Shown: one piece after another, positions 1-8,131 of the stretch
How positions within the stretch are numbered: position 1 is the first letter of the stretch
Layout: each line of letters begins with the position of its first letter
Origin: CAZUGA01 sp964619885
GTDB taxonomy: Bacteria; Pseudomonadota; Gammaproteobacteria; Methylococcales; UBA1147
Reading direction: 5' to 3'
DNA: 60,325 nucleotides
Assembly (NCBI GenBank): GCA_964619885.1
Contig: CAZUGA010000028.1
Span: 1 to 60,325, forward strand
Program-made: the position numbers and the translations under genes
Notes under the pieces: generated by a model
The model's input: only the letters and a program-made list of their open reading frames with translations
What the model was told of the DNA's origin: nothing
The model's database searches: none

Positions 1-250
1 TTGAAATGGCGCGGTGAATCACCTGTAATACCGGCGAGAGCAGGTGCGGATGGCTGGTGAACAGGACAACAGGCATCAATCAGGTAACGGGTAAAAACCT
101 TCCCTATTGCTTGGTTCCGGTCCGGCCGTTCGGTGTGCTGCGTTTGTCCACCGGACAAACCGTCACGCCTCACCCCATTGGCGCACCGGCACTTTGGGGA
201 TGACGTGTTCCACCAGGTGAGCCGCCCGTTTGCGCCGCCGCGCCCCAAAC
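1..250 (-). pseudogene. Remnant of an IS91-family (Y1/HUH) transposase, cut by the window edge
   Basis: Read on the minus strand, 240-175 encodes AAHLVEHVIPKVPVRQW, and 70-2 encodes VVLFTSHPHLLSPVLQVIH, in a different frame. Both match the way IS91-type transposases look just after their N-terminal zinc-ribbon region (typically ...HVIPxVPVRQWVLSxPxPLR...AxHPxLLxPVLQVxHR). The stretch between them (about 70-175) is scrambled and holds a stop after RQWGEA, so no single frame spans the piece. This is a dead fragment; the rest would lie left of the window. The family assignment is from memory of the conserved text, without a search. Confidence 0.6.
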
Positions 251-344
251 TAGTTTGAGTTCAGTTATATGCTTCTTCTTCAGATTGTAATGTTGTAACA
301 TCGTGGAATTGTTTGAATCCTCGACCAACGCATAAAAATTGGTT

Positions 345-1319
345 ATGAATGAATATGCCGACGTCAATCCTGGCAGGAAATTAATCATTGGCATTAGTAG
401 TTGTTTGATTGGGCAGCCTGTCCGTTACGATGGCTCAAGCAAGCATAGTCGATACATTACCGATACACTCGGCCGTTGTTTTGAGTTTCGACCCTATTGT
501 CCTGAAGTGGCGATTGGGTTGAGTATTCCGCGCCCACCGATCAGGTTGGTCAAAAAAAACCGCGAAGTCCGTGCAGTCGGAATCAAAGATCCAAACCAGG
601 ATGTGACCGATGATTTGATTCAATTTGCAGACTCGGTTAGCAACGAATGCTCTGATGTCTGCGGGTATATTTTTAAGAGCAAATCGCCGAGTTGCGGAAT
701 GGAGCGGGTCAAACTATTCAAGGAAAATGGTGATCTAGCGGGAACGGAATCTGGCATATTCGCGAACAAAATCATGCAGAAAAATCCGGCGTTGCCGGTG
801 GAAGAGGAAGGGCGATTGATGAACCCGTCATTACGCGAAAATTTTGTTGAACGGGTGTTTGTGTACGCGCGTTGGCTATTTTTTTTGCGGCGCGGTGTCA
901 CGGTTGCGAATTTGGTCGAATTTCACACTCGCCATAAATTTGTCGTATTGGCGCACGATGAACCGATATACCGAGAGCTAGGACGAATGGTTGCGAGCGC
1001 CGGCAGCCAAAATAGTTTAGCCGAACGCTATCAACAATATCTTTCCCTGCTGACCGAAGCGCTGAAAAAATTGCCCACCCCCAAAATGCATACTAATGTT
1101 TTGCAACACATCTTCGGTTTTTTCAAAGACAATTTAAGCGCTGAGGATAAAAAAGAGTTGCTCAATGCGATCGATGAATACCGGCGTGGATTATTACCGC
1201 TGATCGTGCCCATTACATTGATCCGGCATTATTTGAGACTATACCCGAATGACTATATTGCTTCGCAATTTTACCTGAGCCCTGGCCCCAACGAATTGGT
1301 GTTGCGCAACCAGATATAA
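345..1319 (+). CDS. DUF523 and DUF1722 (YbgA-like) domain protein
   Basis: A 324-residue protein joining two uncharacterised domains. DUF523 occupies about residues 12-160, with the cysteine motifs SSCLIGQPVRYDG (18-30), YCPEVAIGLSIPRPPIRL (from about 51) and KSKSPSCGM. DUF1722 occupies about residues 190-310, with ARWLFFLRR and a FFKDNLSAEDKKELL region. No biochemical function is established. In E. coli the DUF1722 protein YbgA is encoded beside photolyase phrB, and here a photolyase gene follows within about 1.1 kb, so a role linked to light or DNA damage is a reasonable inference. I chose ATG 345 over an in-frame TTG at 339. The gene is complete and lies on the strand opposite to the photolyase group. 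Confidence 0.88.
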   Translation: MNEYADVNPGRKLIIGISSCLIGQPVRYDGSSKHSRYITDTLGRCFEFRPYCPEVAIGLSIPRPPIRLVKKNREVRAVGIKDPNQDVTDDLIQFADSVSNECSDVCGYIFKSKSPSCGMERVKLFKENGDLAGTESGIFANKIMQKNPALPVEEEGRLMNPSLRENFVERVFVYARWLFFLRRGVTVANLVEFHTRHKFVVLAHDEPIYRELGRMVASAGSQNSLAERYQQYLSLLTEALKKLPTPKMHTNVLQHIFGFFKDNLSAEDKKELLNAIDEYRRGLLPLIVPITLIRHYLRLYPNDYIASQFYLSPGPNELVLRNQI

Positions 1320-1329
1320 AATCTGGCTA

Positions 1330-1567
1330 TTAGAACCTGTTTGGTTAAAAGTGATATTGGCTGCAAATGCCGCAAACCGGTCCCTTTTGCCGATTATAAT
1401 GATGAAATATTTCCTCGATTTCACCCCTTCGGGGTCGCTGACGCGGTCCGAATCCGCAGCAGGCGGATATGTCGTTGAATAGTCGACTATTTGCCTCTAA
1501 TAATCGAAAAAATGGCCTTATTTTGGTTGATTTTCGCATCAAAACATTTTAACCAGACAGGTTCTTA
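1330..1567. mobile_element. Candidate MITE (IS5-like ends) with TTA target duplication
   Basis: Two 18-bp terminal inverted repeats, GAACCTGTTTGGTTAAAA at 1333-1350 and its complement at 1547-1564, match at 17 of 18 positions. They are directly flanked by TTA on both sides (1330-1332 and 1565-1567), a likely 3-bp target duplication. The 232-bp interior has no convincing gene. Ends starting GAACCTGT and a TNA-type 3-bp duplication fit non-autonomous derivatives of the IS5 family. It fills most of the gap between the DUF523 gene and the GST gene. I saw no second copy in this window. Confidence 0.65.
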
Positions 1568-1682
1568 GTTTGAAATAAAATAGTATGGAGTGGCTTAATG
1601 TGAGTCTACGCCGGTAAAGTGATCTAGCATATATTCTAAGGTACTATTGGAGGGTCAATATCAGATTAGTACAATATCAAAG

Positions 1683-2312
1683 CTAACCCTGCAAGGCCGC
1701 TTCCTCTCTTTCGATGGCACACGCTAGCGCTTCGCGATTCAATACTTGATCGGCGTAACGCTGCAGGTTGCTTTGCTCTATTGGTTGGTCAAAATTATTA
1801 CCCCAGCGCAACGTATGCCCGATTAGTATGTCTGCGGCACTGAACGATCCGCCGAGTATGTAAGGCGTTTCTCCCAGTCCTTGACTCAATAGCAAAAGCG
1901 CTTGCTGAAATTCCCAAGCGGCGGTTGGAAAAATCTCTTTGATACGCTGTTGTTCGGGTAGCGCGAATTTGTGCTTGGCGATGGTCCAAAGCGGTTGCTC
2001 GAGTTCTGTCAACACAAAGTAACACCATTGATCATACCGTGCTCGGTCTTGGGTTCCGGCCGCCGGAACCAAGCCGCTGTCCGGATACTTATCGCCCAAA
2101 TAGGTTAAAATGGCCGCCGACTCGGTGAGCACAAATCCGTTGTCATCAAGGGCCGGGATTTTTCCGGCCGGATTTAAGGCCAACAATTGTGCGGTTTTGA
2201 AGCCCTTTTCACCAAATTTGACCAGTTTGAAATCGTAATCGACGCCGAGTTCTTCGAGCATCCAAGTGACCCGGCGCGCCCTCGTCTTGGGGTATCCGTA
2301 TAGCGTAATCAT
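1683..2312 (-). CDS. Glutathione S-transferase family protein
   Basis: A 209-residue cytosolic GST with a thioredoxin-like N-terminal domain (about 1-80) and a helical C-terminal domain. The N-terminus reads MITLYGYPKTRARRVTWMLE, where a Thr/Arg stretch replaces a clear catalytic Cys/Ser. The cis-proline/glutathione-binding segment NPAGKIPALDDNGFVLTESAAIL (about 47-69) is typical: IP for the cis-Pro, ES for the gamma-glutamyl contact. The C-terminal FSAADILIGHTLRW carries the conserved Asp N-cap. Substrate unknown; such GSTs conjugate glutathione or reduce peroxides. It is read in the same direction as the photolyase and the FAD enzyme, each separated by about 90 bases. Confidence 0.9.
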   Translation of the reverse strand: MITLYGYPKTRARRVTWMLEELGVDYDFKLVKFGEKGFKTAQLLALNPAGKIPALDDNGFVLTESAAILTYLGDKYPDSGLVPAAGTQDRARYDQWCYFVLTELEQPLWTIAKHKFALPEQQRIKEIFPTAAWEFQQALLLLSQGLGETPYILGGSFSAADILIGHTLRWGNNFDQPIEQSNLQRYADQVLNREALACAIEREEAALQG

Positions 2313-2399
2313 TTTGTAATCCCTTTTATTAGAACCATAATTTCTAAAATTGTCTAGGTATCATAATGCAAGATGCAGGGCGTCGTCATGAAGAATGAA

Positions 2400-3815
2400 T
2401 TAGCGTGTTCTCAGTACCGAGGTCGCTAGATCCAGAAACCGTTGCCTAGCGAACTTGTGTTCAACAATCGGATATGGGTAGGTCGTTCCTAATACGACCC
2501 CAAATTTCTGTAAACCTTCTTCAGGAAACTCCCACGGTGCATGGATAGCATTTGGGGGCAGTTGTGATAATTCCGGTACCCATCGCCGCACGTAATCCCC
2601 ATTGGGGTCGAATTTTTTGCCCTGGGTAACCGGATTGAAGATTCTAAAATAAGGTTGCGCATCACAGCCGCATCCGGCCGACCATTGCCAACCCGCGTTG
2701 TTTTGCGCCCAATCGCCGTCGGTTAAATATTTCATGTAGTGCGCTTCGCCCAATCGATAATCGATCAGCAAATGTTTGGTCAAAAAGCTCGCCGAAACCA
2801 TGCGCGCTCGGTTGTGTACAAATCCCTCGCCAGTTAATTGCCGGGCCGCCGCATCGACCAACGGGTAGCCTGTTTTTCCATTGACCCAGGCTTGCCACGA
2901 TCGGTCGTCATATTGCCATGGAAAACGAGAGAATTCTTCGCGAAACGGCCTGTTAAGCAGGTCGGGGTTGTCCCATAGCGTACTGTGGGTAAACTCCCGC
3001 CAAATGAGTTCGTTCAAAAATGATTGACCAGAATCTGCGTCGCCCAACGCGGCAGTGATTGTATGCCATACTCTTCTTATCGAGATGGTGCCAAATTTTA
3101 GGTCGCTCGACAATCGGCTGGTACCGTCGATATCCATACGATTCCTATTATTTGCGTAGTTAAAGGCGCTTGATTCTGAAAACCGTTTGAGGCGACCCAG
3201 CGCGGCGCGTTCACCACCTATCAAAAGTGCAGGATTTGCCGCGAGCCCTAGTGTATCGCAGCTTGGAATCGGGGTCGTTGGTAGGTCAACGTCTGCGGGT
3301 ATCGGCGGTAAAGATTTAGGTTTGGGAATTGCTCGACCTATTTCGGCGGTCGACCGGAATTTGCGCGCGAACGGGCTAAACACATTGTACGAATTGCCGT
3401 TTTGCGTTCGCAGCGTTCCGGGGGGTATTAGAGTTTCCCCTTCGAACAATTTAAACCGGTCGCCTAATTTTTTCGCGATTCGAGCATCTCGTTCTCGACC
3501 GAATGGTTCAACCCAGCGCTGCGCAACCACACGGTCTGCTCGTAATCTGTCGACCAGGCGCGGAATAATATCGATGCTTCTACCGGAAACCATCAAAAGC
3601 TGCGAACCCAGTGCGTCTATATTCGCGGCCAGCGCGCGTAATGAGTCCAACAAAAACTGCATGCGATGCGGTAATTTGCAGGCGCGTTCAGGTGCAAAAA
3701 AATAGGGGTCCAGCACAAACAATGGGATTGTCTCCCCGCGTTTCAGTGCGTAATCCAGGGGTGCGTGGTCAGATATTCGTAAATCTTTTCCGCGGAACCA
3801 AACAATGCATCTCAT
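2400..3815 (-). CDS. phrB: Deoxyribodipyrimidine photo-lyase (class I cryptochrome/photolyase family)
   Basis: Light-driven repair of UV pyrimidine dimers using FADH-. About 471 residues from the ATG at 3815, which gives the standard N-terminus MRCIVWFRGKDLRISDHAPL; an in-frame extension to 3839 is less likely. The N-terminal alpha/beta antenna domain covers about 1-130. The C-terminal FAD domain has FLNELIWREFTHSTLW, GYPLVDAAARQLTGEGFVHNR and WAQNNAGWQWSAGCGCDAQP. In that last motif most relatives have Thr (GTGTDA) where this one has Cys. It could be a CPD photolyase or a related cryptochrome; the complete set of flavin-binding motifs favours an active photolyase. It sits in a minus-strand run with the GST and the FAD oxidoreductase. 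Confidence 0.93.
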   Translation of the reverse strand: MRCIVWFRGKDLRISDHAPLDYALKRGETIPLFVLDPYFFAPERACKLPHRMQFLLDSLRALAANIDALGSQLLMVSGRSIDIIPRLVDRLRADRVVAQRWVEPFGRERDARIAKKLGDRFKLFEGETLIPPGTLRTQNGNSYNVFSPFARKFRSTAEIGRAIPKPKSLPPIPADVDLPTTPIPSCDTLGLAANPALLIGGERAALGRLKRFSESSAFNYANNRNRMDIDGTSRLSSDLKFGTISIRRVWHTITAALGDADSGQSFLNELIWREFTHSTLWDNPDLLNRPFREEFSRFPWQYDDRSWQAWVNGKTGYPLVDAAARQLTGEGFVHNRARMVSASFLTKHLLIDYRLGEAHYMKYLTDGDWAQNNAGWQWSAGCGCDAQPYFRIFNPVTQGKKFDPNGDYVRRWVPELSQLPPNAIHAPWEFPEEGLQKFGVVLGTTYPYPIVEHKFARQRFLDLATSVLRTR

Positions 3816-3900
3816 AAAATTACAATTTTTAATGATCAATTTAATGACCTAAGGCACAGAATCATAATGGCTAACTAATGCTATCTATTGTGTAACCAGT

Positions 3901-5507
3901 CTAATATTTGCTGTATCCCATTCGTTGCTTTAGTAGCCCGGTAACCTGGGCTTTGCACAACAAATACACGACCGGAAAAGGGTTCTTACAAGCAACCATT
4001 AAAGTCAAAAAGCCGGACATGAAGGCGCCAATGATTCCGTGCCCGGCTATGTCAGCACCGGTGATGTACAGGTTTTCGATTGGGGTTCGGGGCGAAACCC
4101 AATCGGCGGAAAATTTTTTGGGGACACCCGGTAAACCATGCACTGCACCCTTATGATGGCCAGTGAAATCGGAAATGGTTAAAGGCGTGGATAGTTCGGC
4201 GTATTCGATGGACGATGAAAAACCGGGATAGTGTTTGTCCAAAAGATTGATAAAACCTCGGGTGATAGTCGCTTTTAGAGCCTCGTAATCATTGCCGCGT
4301 TTTTGCCACCGATTATGAAACCACTTTTCAAACGGTTGATAGTCCAGAAAGGTAATTAGTTCAGCGGTATGTCCGTTGGCCTCCGGATTCTTCAACGAGG
4401 GAAAGGAGATAAAACAGGAACGGATTTTGCCGTCCAATACTTCGTTGCGTTCTTCGTACAATGCGTCGTGATCGAAATCCTCGTATATCCAATGATTTTC
4501 GCCGCCGAATCCATATTTTCGCGGTGATTCCTTCAAGCCCAAGTACAAACACACCTGAGATAGACCAGTCGGGAACGCGTCGAATTGGTTAGGGATTTTA
4601 ATGTTGGCTTGGTCGGGAATCAGATGTTGGTAGGTCACGTACACGCCGGTATTTGAAATGATCGTATCGGCGAGAAACGTTTTGGAGATCGTTTTGCCAC
4701 GATGCCGCGAAGTTACGATGACACCAGTCGCTTGCTTATCTTCGATCTTTATTTCTTCGACCTTGTGTCGCAGCAATAATTTTCCACCGTGTGCTTCAAC
4801 GATCGGAATGATCGAATTCGCAATCGATTTGGCGCCTCCAATCGGATAATAGCCACCTTGCAACATGTGGCAAACCGTTAAGGCATGAATCGCAAAAGCA
4901 CTTTGGTGGGGAGGCAAGCCAAAGTTACCCCATTGTGAAGCAAGTACGCCAATGAGGCGTTTGTCGTTAAATTTTCTTGTCAAGTAGGCGCGTGTGGTCA
5001 TTAGCGCCATATCAGATCCCGGCTGCGTGATGAGTCGCCCGATTTTTTGCATGCTTGCGGGCAACAGCTTGGCAAACATGAGTCTTCCGAACCAGCGCGC
5101 GGTGTTGGCAACATCGCTTAAATATTCCGATATTGCTTTTTGCTCTCTCGGAAATTGGGTGACCAAATCGCGTTCAAATCGCTCGATTCCGGCGTAAGCG
5201 TTAAAAAACAAACCGGGGTAAATAAATTTATCGTAGCATTCGGTTTTTCCGTACCAATCAACTTGCCCGTCGGTGATATAGTCGAACAGGTAGCGGTATC
5301 GACTGCCTGCGTGCATTTCTCCTACATAGTGCAAGCCGACATCCCATTCATATTTCTTGTTACGCTTGAACATGTGCGTGCATCCGCCAACGGTAAAATG
5401 TCGTTCAAGGATCAATACTTTTTTTGGTATAGTTGGGCCAACAAGCTTGCGCAGGTCAAACTACCCATACCTGAACCGATAATAATGGCGTCGAATTTTT
5501 GTTCCAT
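3901..5507 (-). CDS. FAD-dependent phytoene desaturase/retinol saturase-like oxidoreductase, split by a -1 frameshift
   Basis: ATG at 5507 begins MEQKFDAIIIGSGMGSLTC, with the dinucleotide-binding GxGxxS/G motif at residues 11-16. That frame ends at a TGA (5414-5412) after 31 codons. The rest of the enzyme continues in the -1 frame from VLILERHFTVGGCTH, the expected second strand of the Rossmann fold, to the stop at 3901. Joined, the product is about 535 residues, normal for the CrtI/retinol saturase-like family, and ends with TGADIAGHGIIGAFMSGF, a typical FAD-binding C-terminus. The join is a run of seven A (complement of 5419-5425) forming the heptamer A AAA AAG in the zero frame. Three explanations remain: a one-base deletion inactivating the gene, a sequencing indel, or recoding. 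Substrate unknown; a carotenoid or lipid is likely. Confidence 0.8.
5365..5424 (-). other. Candidate -1 frameshift signal: A AAA AAG heptamer plus inverted repeat
   Basis: On the minus strand the heptamer A AAA AAG (complement of 5418-5424) is in the correct phase: zero-frame codons CAA AAA AAG. It is the same slippery sequence as E. coli dnaX. Eight nucleotides downstream starts CTTGAAC (complement of 5403-5409), which can pair with GTTCAAG (complement of 5365-5371). That is a perfect 7-bp stem with a 31-nt loop. A -1 slip here restores the full FAD-oxidoreductase frame. No clear upstream Shine-Dalgarno-like stimulator is seen. Confidence 0.35.
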
Positions 5508-5660
5508 ATCGTGGTATAAATTAATGTGATCTTTTAACCGCAGTGCTGAATATTCGGGACCGGTTTTTCAGCAGTCTAGCGGAGCGGTGATTCTTGCAAA
5601 GTAATGCGCTCGGCCAGCAACGTCTGGCGCGGTTAGACTAATTGGTGAGGCGGTACAGGC

Positions 5661-6362
5661 CTAAAAATAATCCGATTGCATTCGCTCACAATATTTCATC
5701 AATCGAGTATATCGCAGCGTTTCGGATTTCAAAGTGGTTTCAAGAGTAGCCAGCAGTATACTGGAAATGAAAGCGTAGACGGTTGCATCGAAACTGCTGG
5801 GGTGGTCGCCCAAAATATAGCGATTCGATCCCAGCAATGTGGCTATTGCATCGACGTCGACGATGCCACTACGCAAAATTTCTTGTTCGCTGTGGCGCGC
5901 CATACCGTGAGCGTAGGATTGTCGTCGCATATACCGACGAAACCAAAGCGCGACGATGCTTTGCACAGGCTCCATCAAGTGGCCAAAAAATTGTAGGCGG
6001 ATTTGCGGCCAAATGCTGTCATCCAGCCAGCGGTTGTGTACGATGATCCAATACAAATGCTCTTCTACAAGCCGGCATATCGCCAAGCCGTTTGATTTTT
6101 GTATCGGCGTTAGATGAGCGTCTATCGGGTATCCATATCGGGTACAAAGATATTGCAGAATAGATTCCGAATCCCCGATCCGCACGCCGCCATCATCGAT
6201 ATACGGTAACTTGCCCTTGGGTGCATTTTTTGGATAACCGAGATAGACATTGGTGTAAGGATGTCCCACCATGCGCATGAACGTTTCCACCTTGATACAA
6301 AACGGACTGGCGTCGGGCAATCCGAACGCGGGGAACAGTTGATAAAGTTTTGTTTGGTGCAT
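5661..6362 (-). CDS. GST-fold protein, FAXC/metaxin-like
   Basis: A 233-residue protein with a thioredoxin-like N-terminal domain (MHQTKLYQLFPAFGLPDASP, then FCIKVETFMRMVG, then KGKLPYIDDGGVRIGDSESIL). The pattern in which PY replaces the usual cis-Pro segment, followed by GDSESI, is typical of the 'failed axon connections'/metaxin-type GST subgroup (GST_N_4). The C-terminal half is helical with FDATVYAFISSIL, equivalent to the GST Asp N-cap motif. Bacterial members have no assigned substrate. It lies 153 bases upstream of the FAD oxidoreductase on the same strand, and the pair may be co-transcribed. There is no similarity in detail to the GST at 1683-2312, so this is not a recent duplication. 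Confidence 0.82.
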   Translation of the reverse strand: MHQTKLYQLFPAFGLPDASPFCIKVETFMRMVGHPYTNVYLGYPKNAPKGKLPYIDDGGVRIGDSESILQYLCTRYGYPIDAHLTPIQKSNGLAICRLVEEHLYWIIVHNRWLDDSIWPQIRLQFFGHLMEPVQSIVALWFRRYMRRQSYAHGMARHSEQEILRSGIVDVDAIATLLGSNRYILGDHPSSFDATVYAFISSILLATLETTLKSETLRYTRLMKYCERMQSDYF

Positions 6363-6742
6363 CAGTTCAACATACTTGTGACAAGCTGAGCGGCACTAAA
6401 ATCTCCATTTAAACTTTGCGACTGAGCGGTGGGGGATGAATTGAGTTTAAGACACCCCGTCATTGTCATCTGAGTTGGCCTTTGTTTCGATAGGAGGCAA
6501 AAATTTAAATCGGTTGGTCGAGCAACAAAATCGTTACACAAACCTCTAAATAAATCGGTAGCTCAAGTCGAAAACGGGATACTGCAGTATAGCGTTTTTC
6601 CCAGCCAAAATTGATCCCCGTCAATTTTGTTTCACTATGTTTTGGTATCTTCCGTATAGAGCGCGAAATTGCAGTTATATCCGTATATGTTGACAACACG
6701 GTTACCCAGCTATGGGCAACCCGTGAACTAAGGAGAATTTTT
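6363..6742. other. Intergenic region between divergent genes, no gene seen
   Basis: About 380 bases separate the minus-strand GST-like gene from the plus-strand small exported protein, so promoters for both should be here. Short open frames on either strand have no ribosome-binding site or protein-like composition. I see no repeat or RNA gene. Confidence 0.5.
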
Positions 6743-7111
6743 ATGATGCAATCGAAATTGAATGTTATGCGATCTTTAAGCGTTTTTGTGGCGCTATTCG
6801 TTTCCAGTGTTCATGCGGTTCCTCCAAACCTATGGTGGAGCCACATTAAATCTGGAACAGCAGATAGCGTTGAATGCGTTAACAGAGCGGAATCGGTCCT
6901 TCGGGCGGAATCGGCGAAAAACAAAGCGGAAAAACCGGGTAAATTCAAAACAGATGAAACATCTATTCGTTTTATCAATGATTCAACTCGAGCAGTGGTG
7001 GAGTGTATGAAGTTAGACGGTAGCCAACTAATTTTGATAATCACCAGCAGCAGCGAGTTGGAGTTCGGAAATAGGTTGTATCAATCGCTAAAAACTGGGT
7101 TGAGTGATTGA
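6743..7111 (+). CDS. Small exported protein of unknown function
   Basis: A 122-residue protein from ATG 6743, which is preceded by a good ribosome-binding site (AAGGAG at 6730-6735, spacing 7). An ATG directly after it at 6746 is also possible. Residues 1-25 form a signal peptide ending SSVHA, giving a mature protein that starts VPPNLWWSHIKSG. The mature part has two cysteines (in VECVNRAE and VECMKLDG) that could form a disulfide. No family is recognised. The C-terminal LILIITSSSELEFGNRLYQSLKTGL looks like a beta-strand followed by a helix. It is a single gene with clear spacing to its neighbours. Confidence 0.65.
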   Translation: MMQSKLNVMRSLSVFVALFVSSVHAVPPNLWWSHIKSGTADSVECVNRAESVLRAESAKNKAEKPGKFKTDETSIRFINDSTRAVVECMKLDGSQLILIITSSSELEFGNRLYQSLKTGLSD

Positions 7112-7307
7112 GTAAACCTTGAAGTATTCAAGATAGACATTGGAAGTAGAAAAATACTATTGCACTATTTTCGGTTGTATGTTCCTCATTAGTTTGATTT
7201 TTGAATGGCATCAGCCTGGGAAGTTAAAGAAATTGTCATTATTGAAAATTTTACACATTGAGCGTTAACTTTTTATTAAATTACAATTTTTCAATAACAT
7301 AGGGTTT

Positions 7308-7323
7308 TGGCGCGAATTTAGCT
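7308..7323 (+). promoter_or_regulatory. Candidate sigma54 promoter for the PEP-CTERM gene
   Basis: TGGCGCGAATTTAGCT has the invariant GG and GC dinucleotides separated by exactly 10 bases and resembles the consensus TGGCACG-N4-TTGCW, with two departures. A start site about 12 bases downstream would give a leader of roughly 40 bases to the ATG at 7377. PEP-CTERM systems are commonly linked to the PrsK/PrsR two-component pair, whose regulator acts with sigma54, which makes the site plausible. Confidence 0.4.
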
Positions 7324-7376
7324 TAAAAACGTGTGGCTTAATAGTCATTTTCTAATAACAAGAGGAGGAATTTTCA

Positions 7377-7991
7377 ATGGGACTGAAACGTGTTTTTTAC
7401 TTAATGACCCTTTGGGTCATGTGTTCGTCAGCCAGTCATGCAGTAATTATTTCATTTAATAACTGTATTTCGTCTTGTGGCAGCATAGGTTCATCTGCTG
7501 GTTCGACGGTGGCGACAGCAGCAACTCTAAAATATACGAATCGATCTGGGGGGGTAAATTTCACCCTAACCAACCTTTCATCTAATCTGGGTACATTCGC
7601 TAGGAACAGCACATTTTTGTCGCAGTTGTTTTTGAATGTTGGAACTGCGACCTCGCGGAGTTTTAATCCAAGCCAATTTAGAGGGATCCGTATAAATCGG
7701 AGCTTTACAAATGCAGGTTTATCTTTTGATACTCGGGTAAATTTGCCAACCTCTAATGGTGGCGGAAACCGCTTGTTGAACGGACAGTCGGTCAACTTTT
7801 TTATCGGCGGCATTACTACAAATAGCGTGATTGCGCCTGCAGCAATACACCTCCAATCCCTGCGGGGTGGACGTAGTGTAAAAATTGGCGGAAGTGTAGC
7901 GGTTCCCGAGCCATCGGTGCTTCTGTTATTGGCTATTGGCCTGCTAGGCGTCCGAGGATTCCAGTTTAATCGTGTCCAGAATCAATCGTAA
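7377..7991 (+). CDS. PEP-CTERM sorting-domain protein
   Basis: A 204-residue secreted protein. Residues 1-22 are a signal peptide (ends SSASHA). The middle is Ser/Thr/Asn/Gly-rich and low in charge, as is usual for exosortase substrates. The C-terminus has the full sorting signal: VPEPS at 176-180, a hydrophobic segment LLLLAIGLLGV, then a short basic tail with R193 and R199. Exosortase would cut near the PEP motif during export with exopolysaccharide. The ribosome-binding site is strong (GAGGAGG before ATG 7377). A sigma54-like site lies upstream. No exosortase (EpsH) or glycosyltransferase genes are in this window, so its sorting machinery must be encoded elsewhere. The function of the mature part is unknown. 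Confidence 0.85.
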   Translation: MGLKRVFYLMTLWVMCSSASHAVIISFNNCISSCGSIGSSAGSTVATAATLKYTNRSGGVNFTLTNLSSNLGTFARNSTFLSQLFLNVGTATSRSFNPSQFRGIRINRSFTNAGLSFDTRVNLPTSNGGGNRLLNGQSVNFFIGGITTNSVIAPAAIHLQSLRGGRSVKIGGSVAVPEPSVLLLLAIGLLGVRGFQFNRVQNQS

Positions 7992-8024
7992 AATTATAGG
8001 AAACTAGGTGCTGTTTCATTGCGT

Positions 8025-8051
8025 ATGGCTTTATAACGATTATAAAGCCAT
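8025..8051. terminator. Perfect 12-bp hairpin downstream of the PEP-CTERM gene
   Basis: ATGGCTTTATAA at 8025-8036 and its exact complement at 8040-8051 enclose a three-base loop CGA. There is no following T-run, so it is not a textbook intrinsic terminator. A weaker imperfect hairpin follows at 8104-8133, overlapping the stop of the convergent phosphatase gene. Together they separate two convergent genes and probably stop or stabilise transcripts. Confidence 0.45.
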
Positions 8052-8131
8052 GCCTTCGGAGCTTGGGTCTTGTGGAATCATCATATCAGCCTAGGTTGAT
8101 CGTAATGACGCTTTAATCAAAAGCTTTGTCA

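Noticed and set aside
3187..3705. 172-residue plus-strand open frame
   Set aside because: Antisense to the photolyase gene, which has full family motifs; no ribosome-binding site and biased composition.
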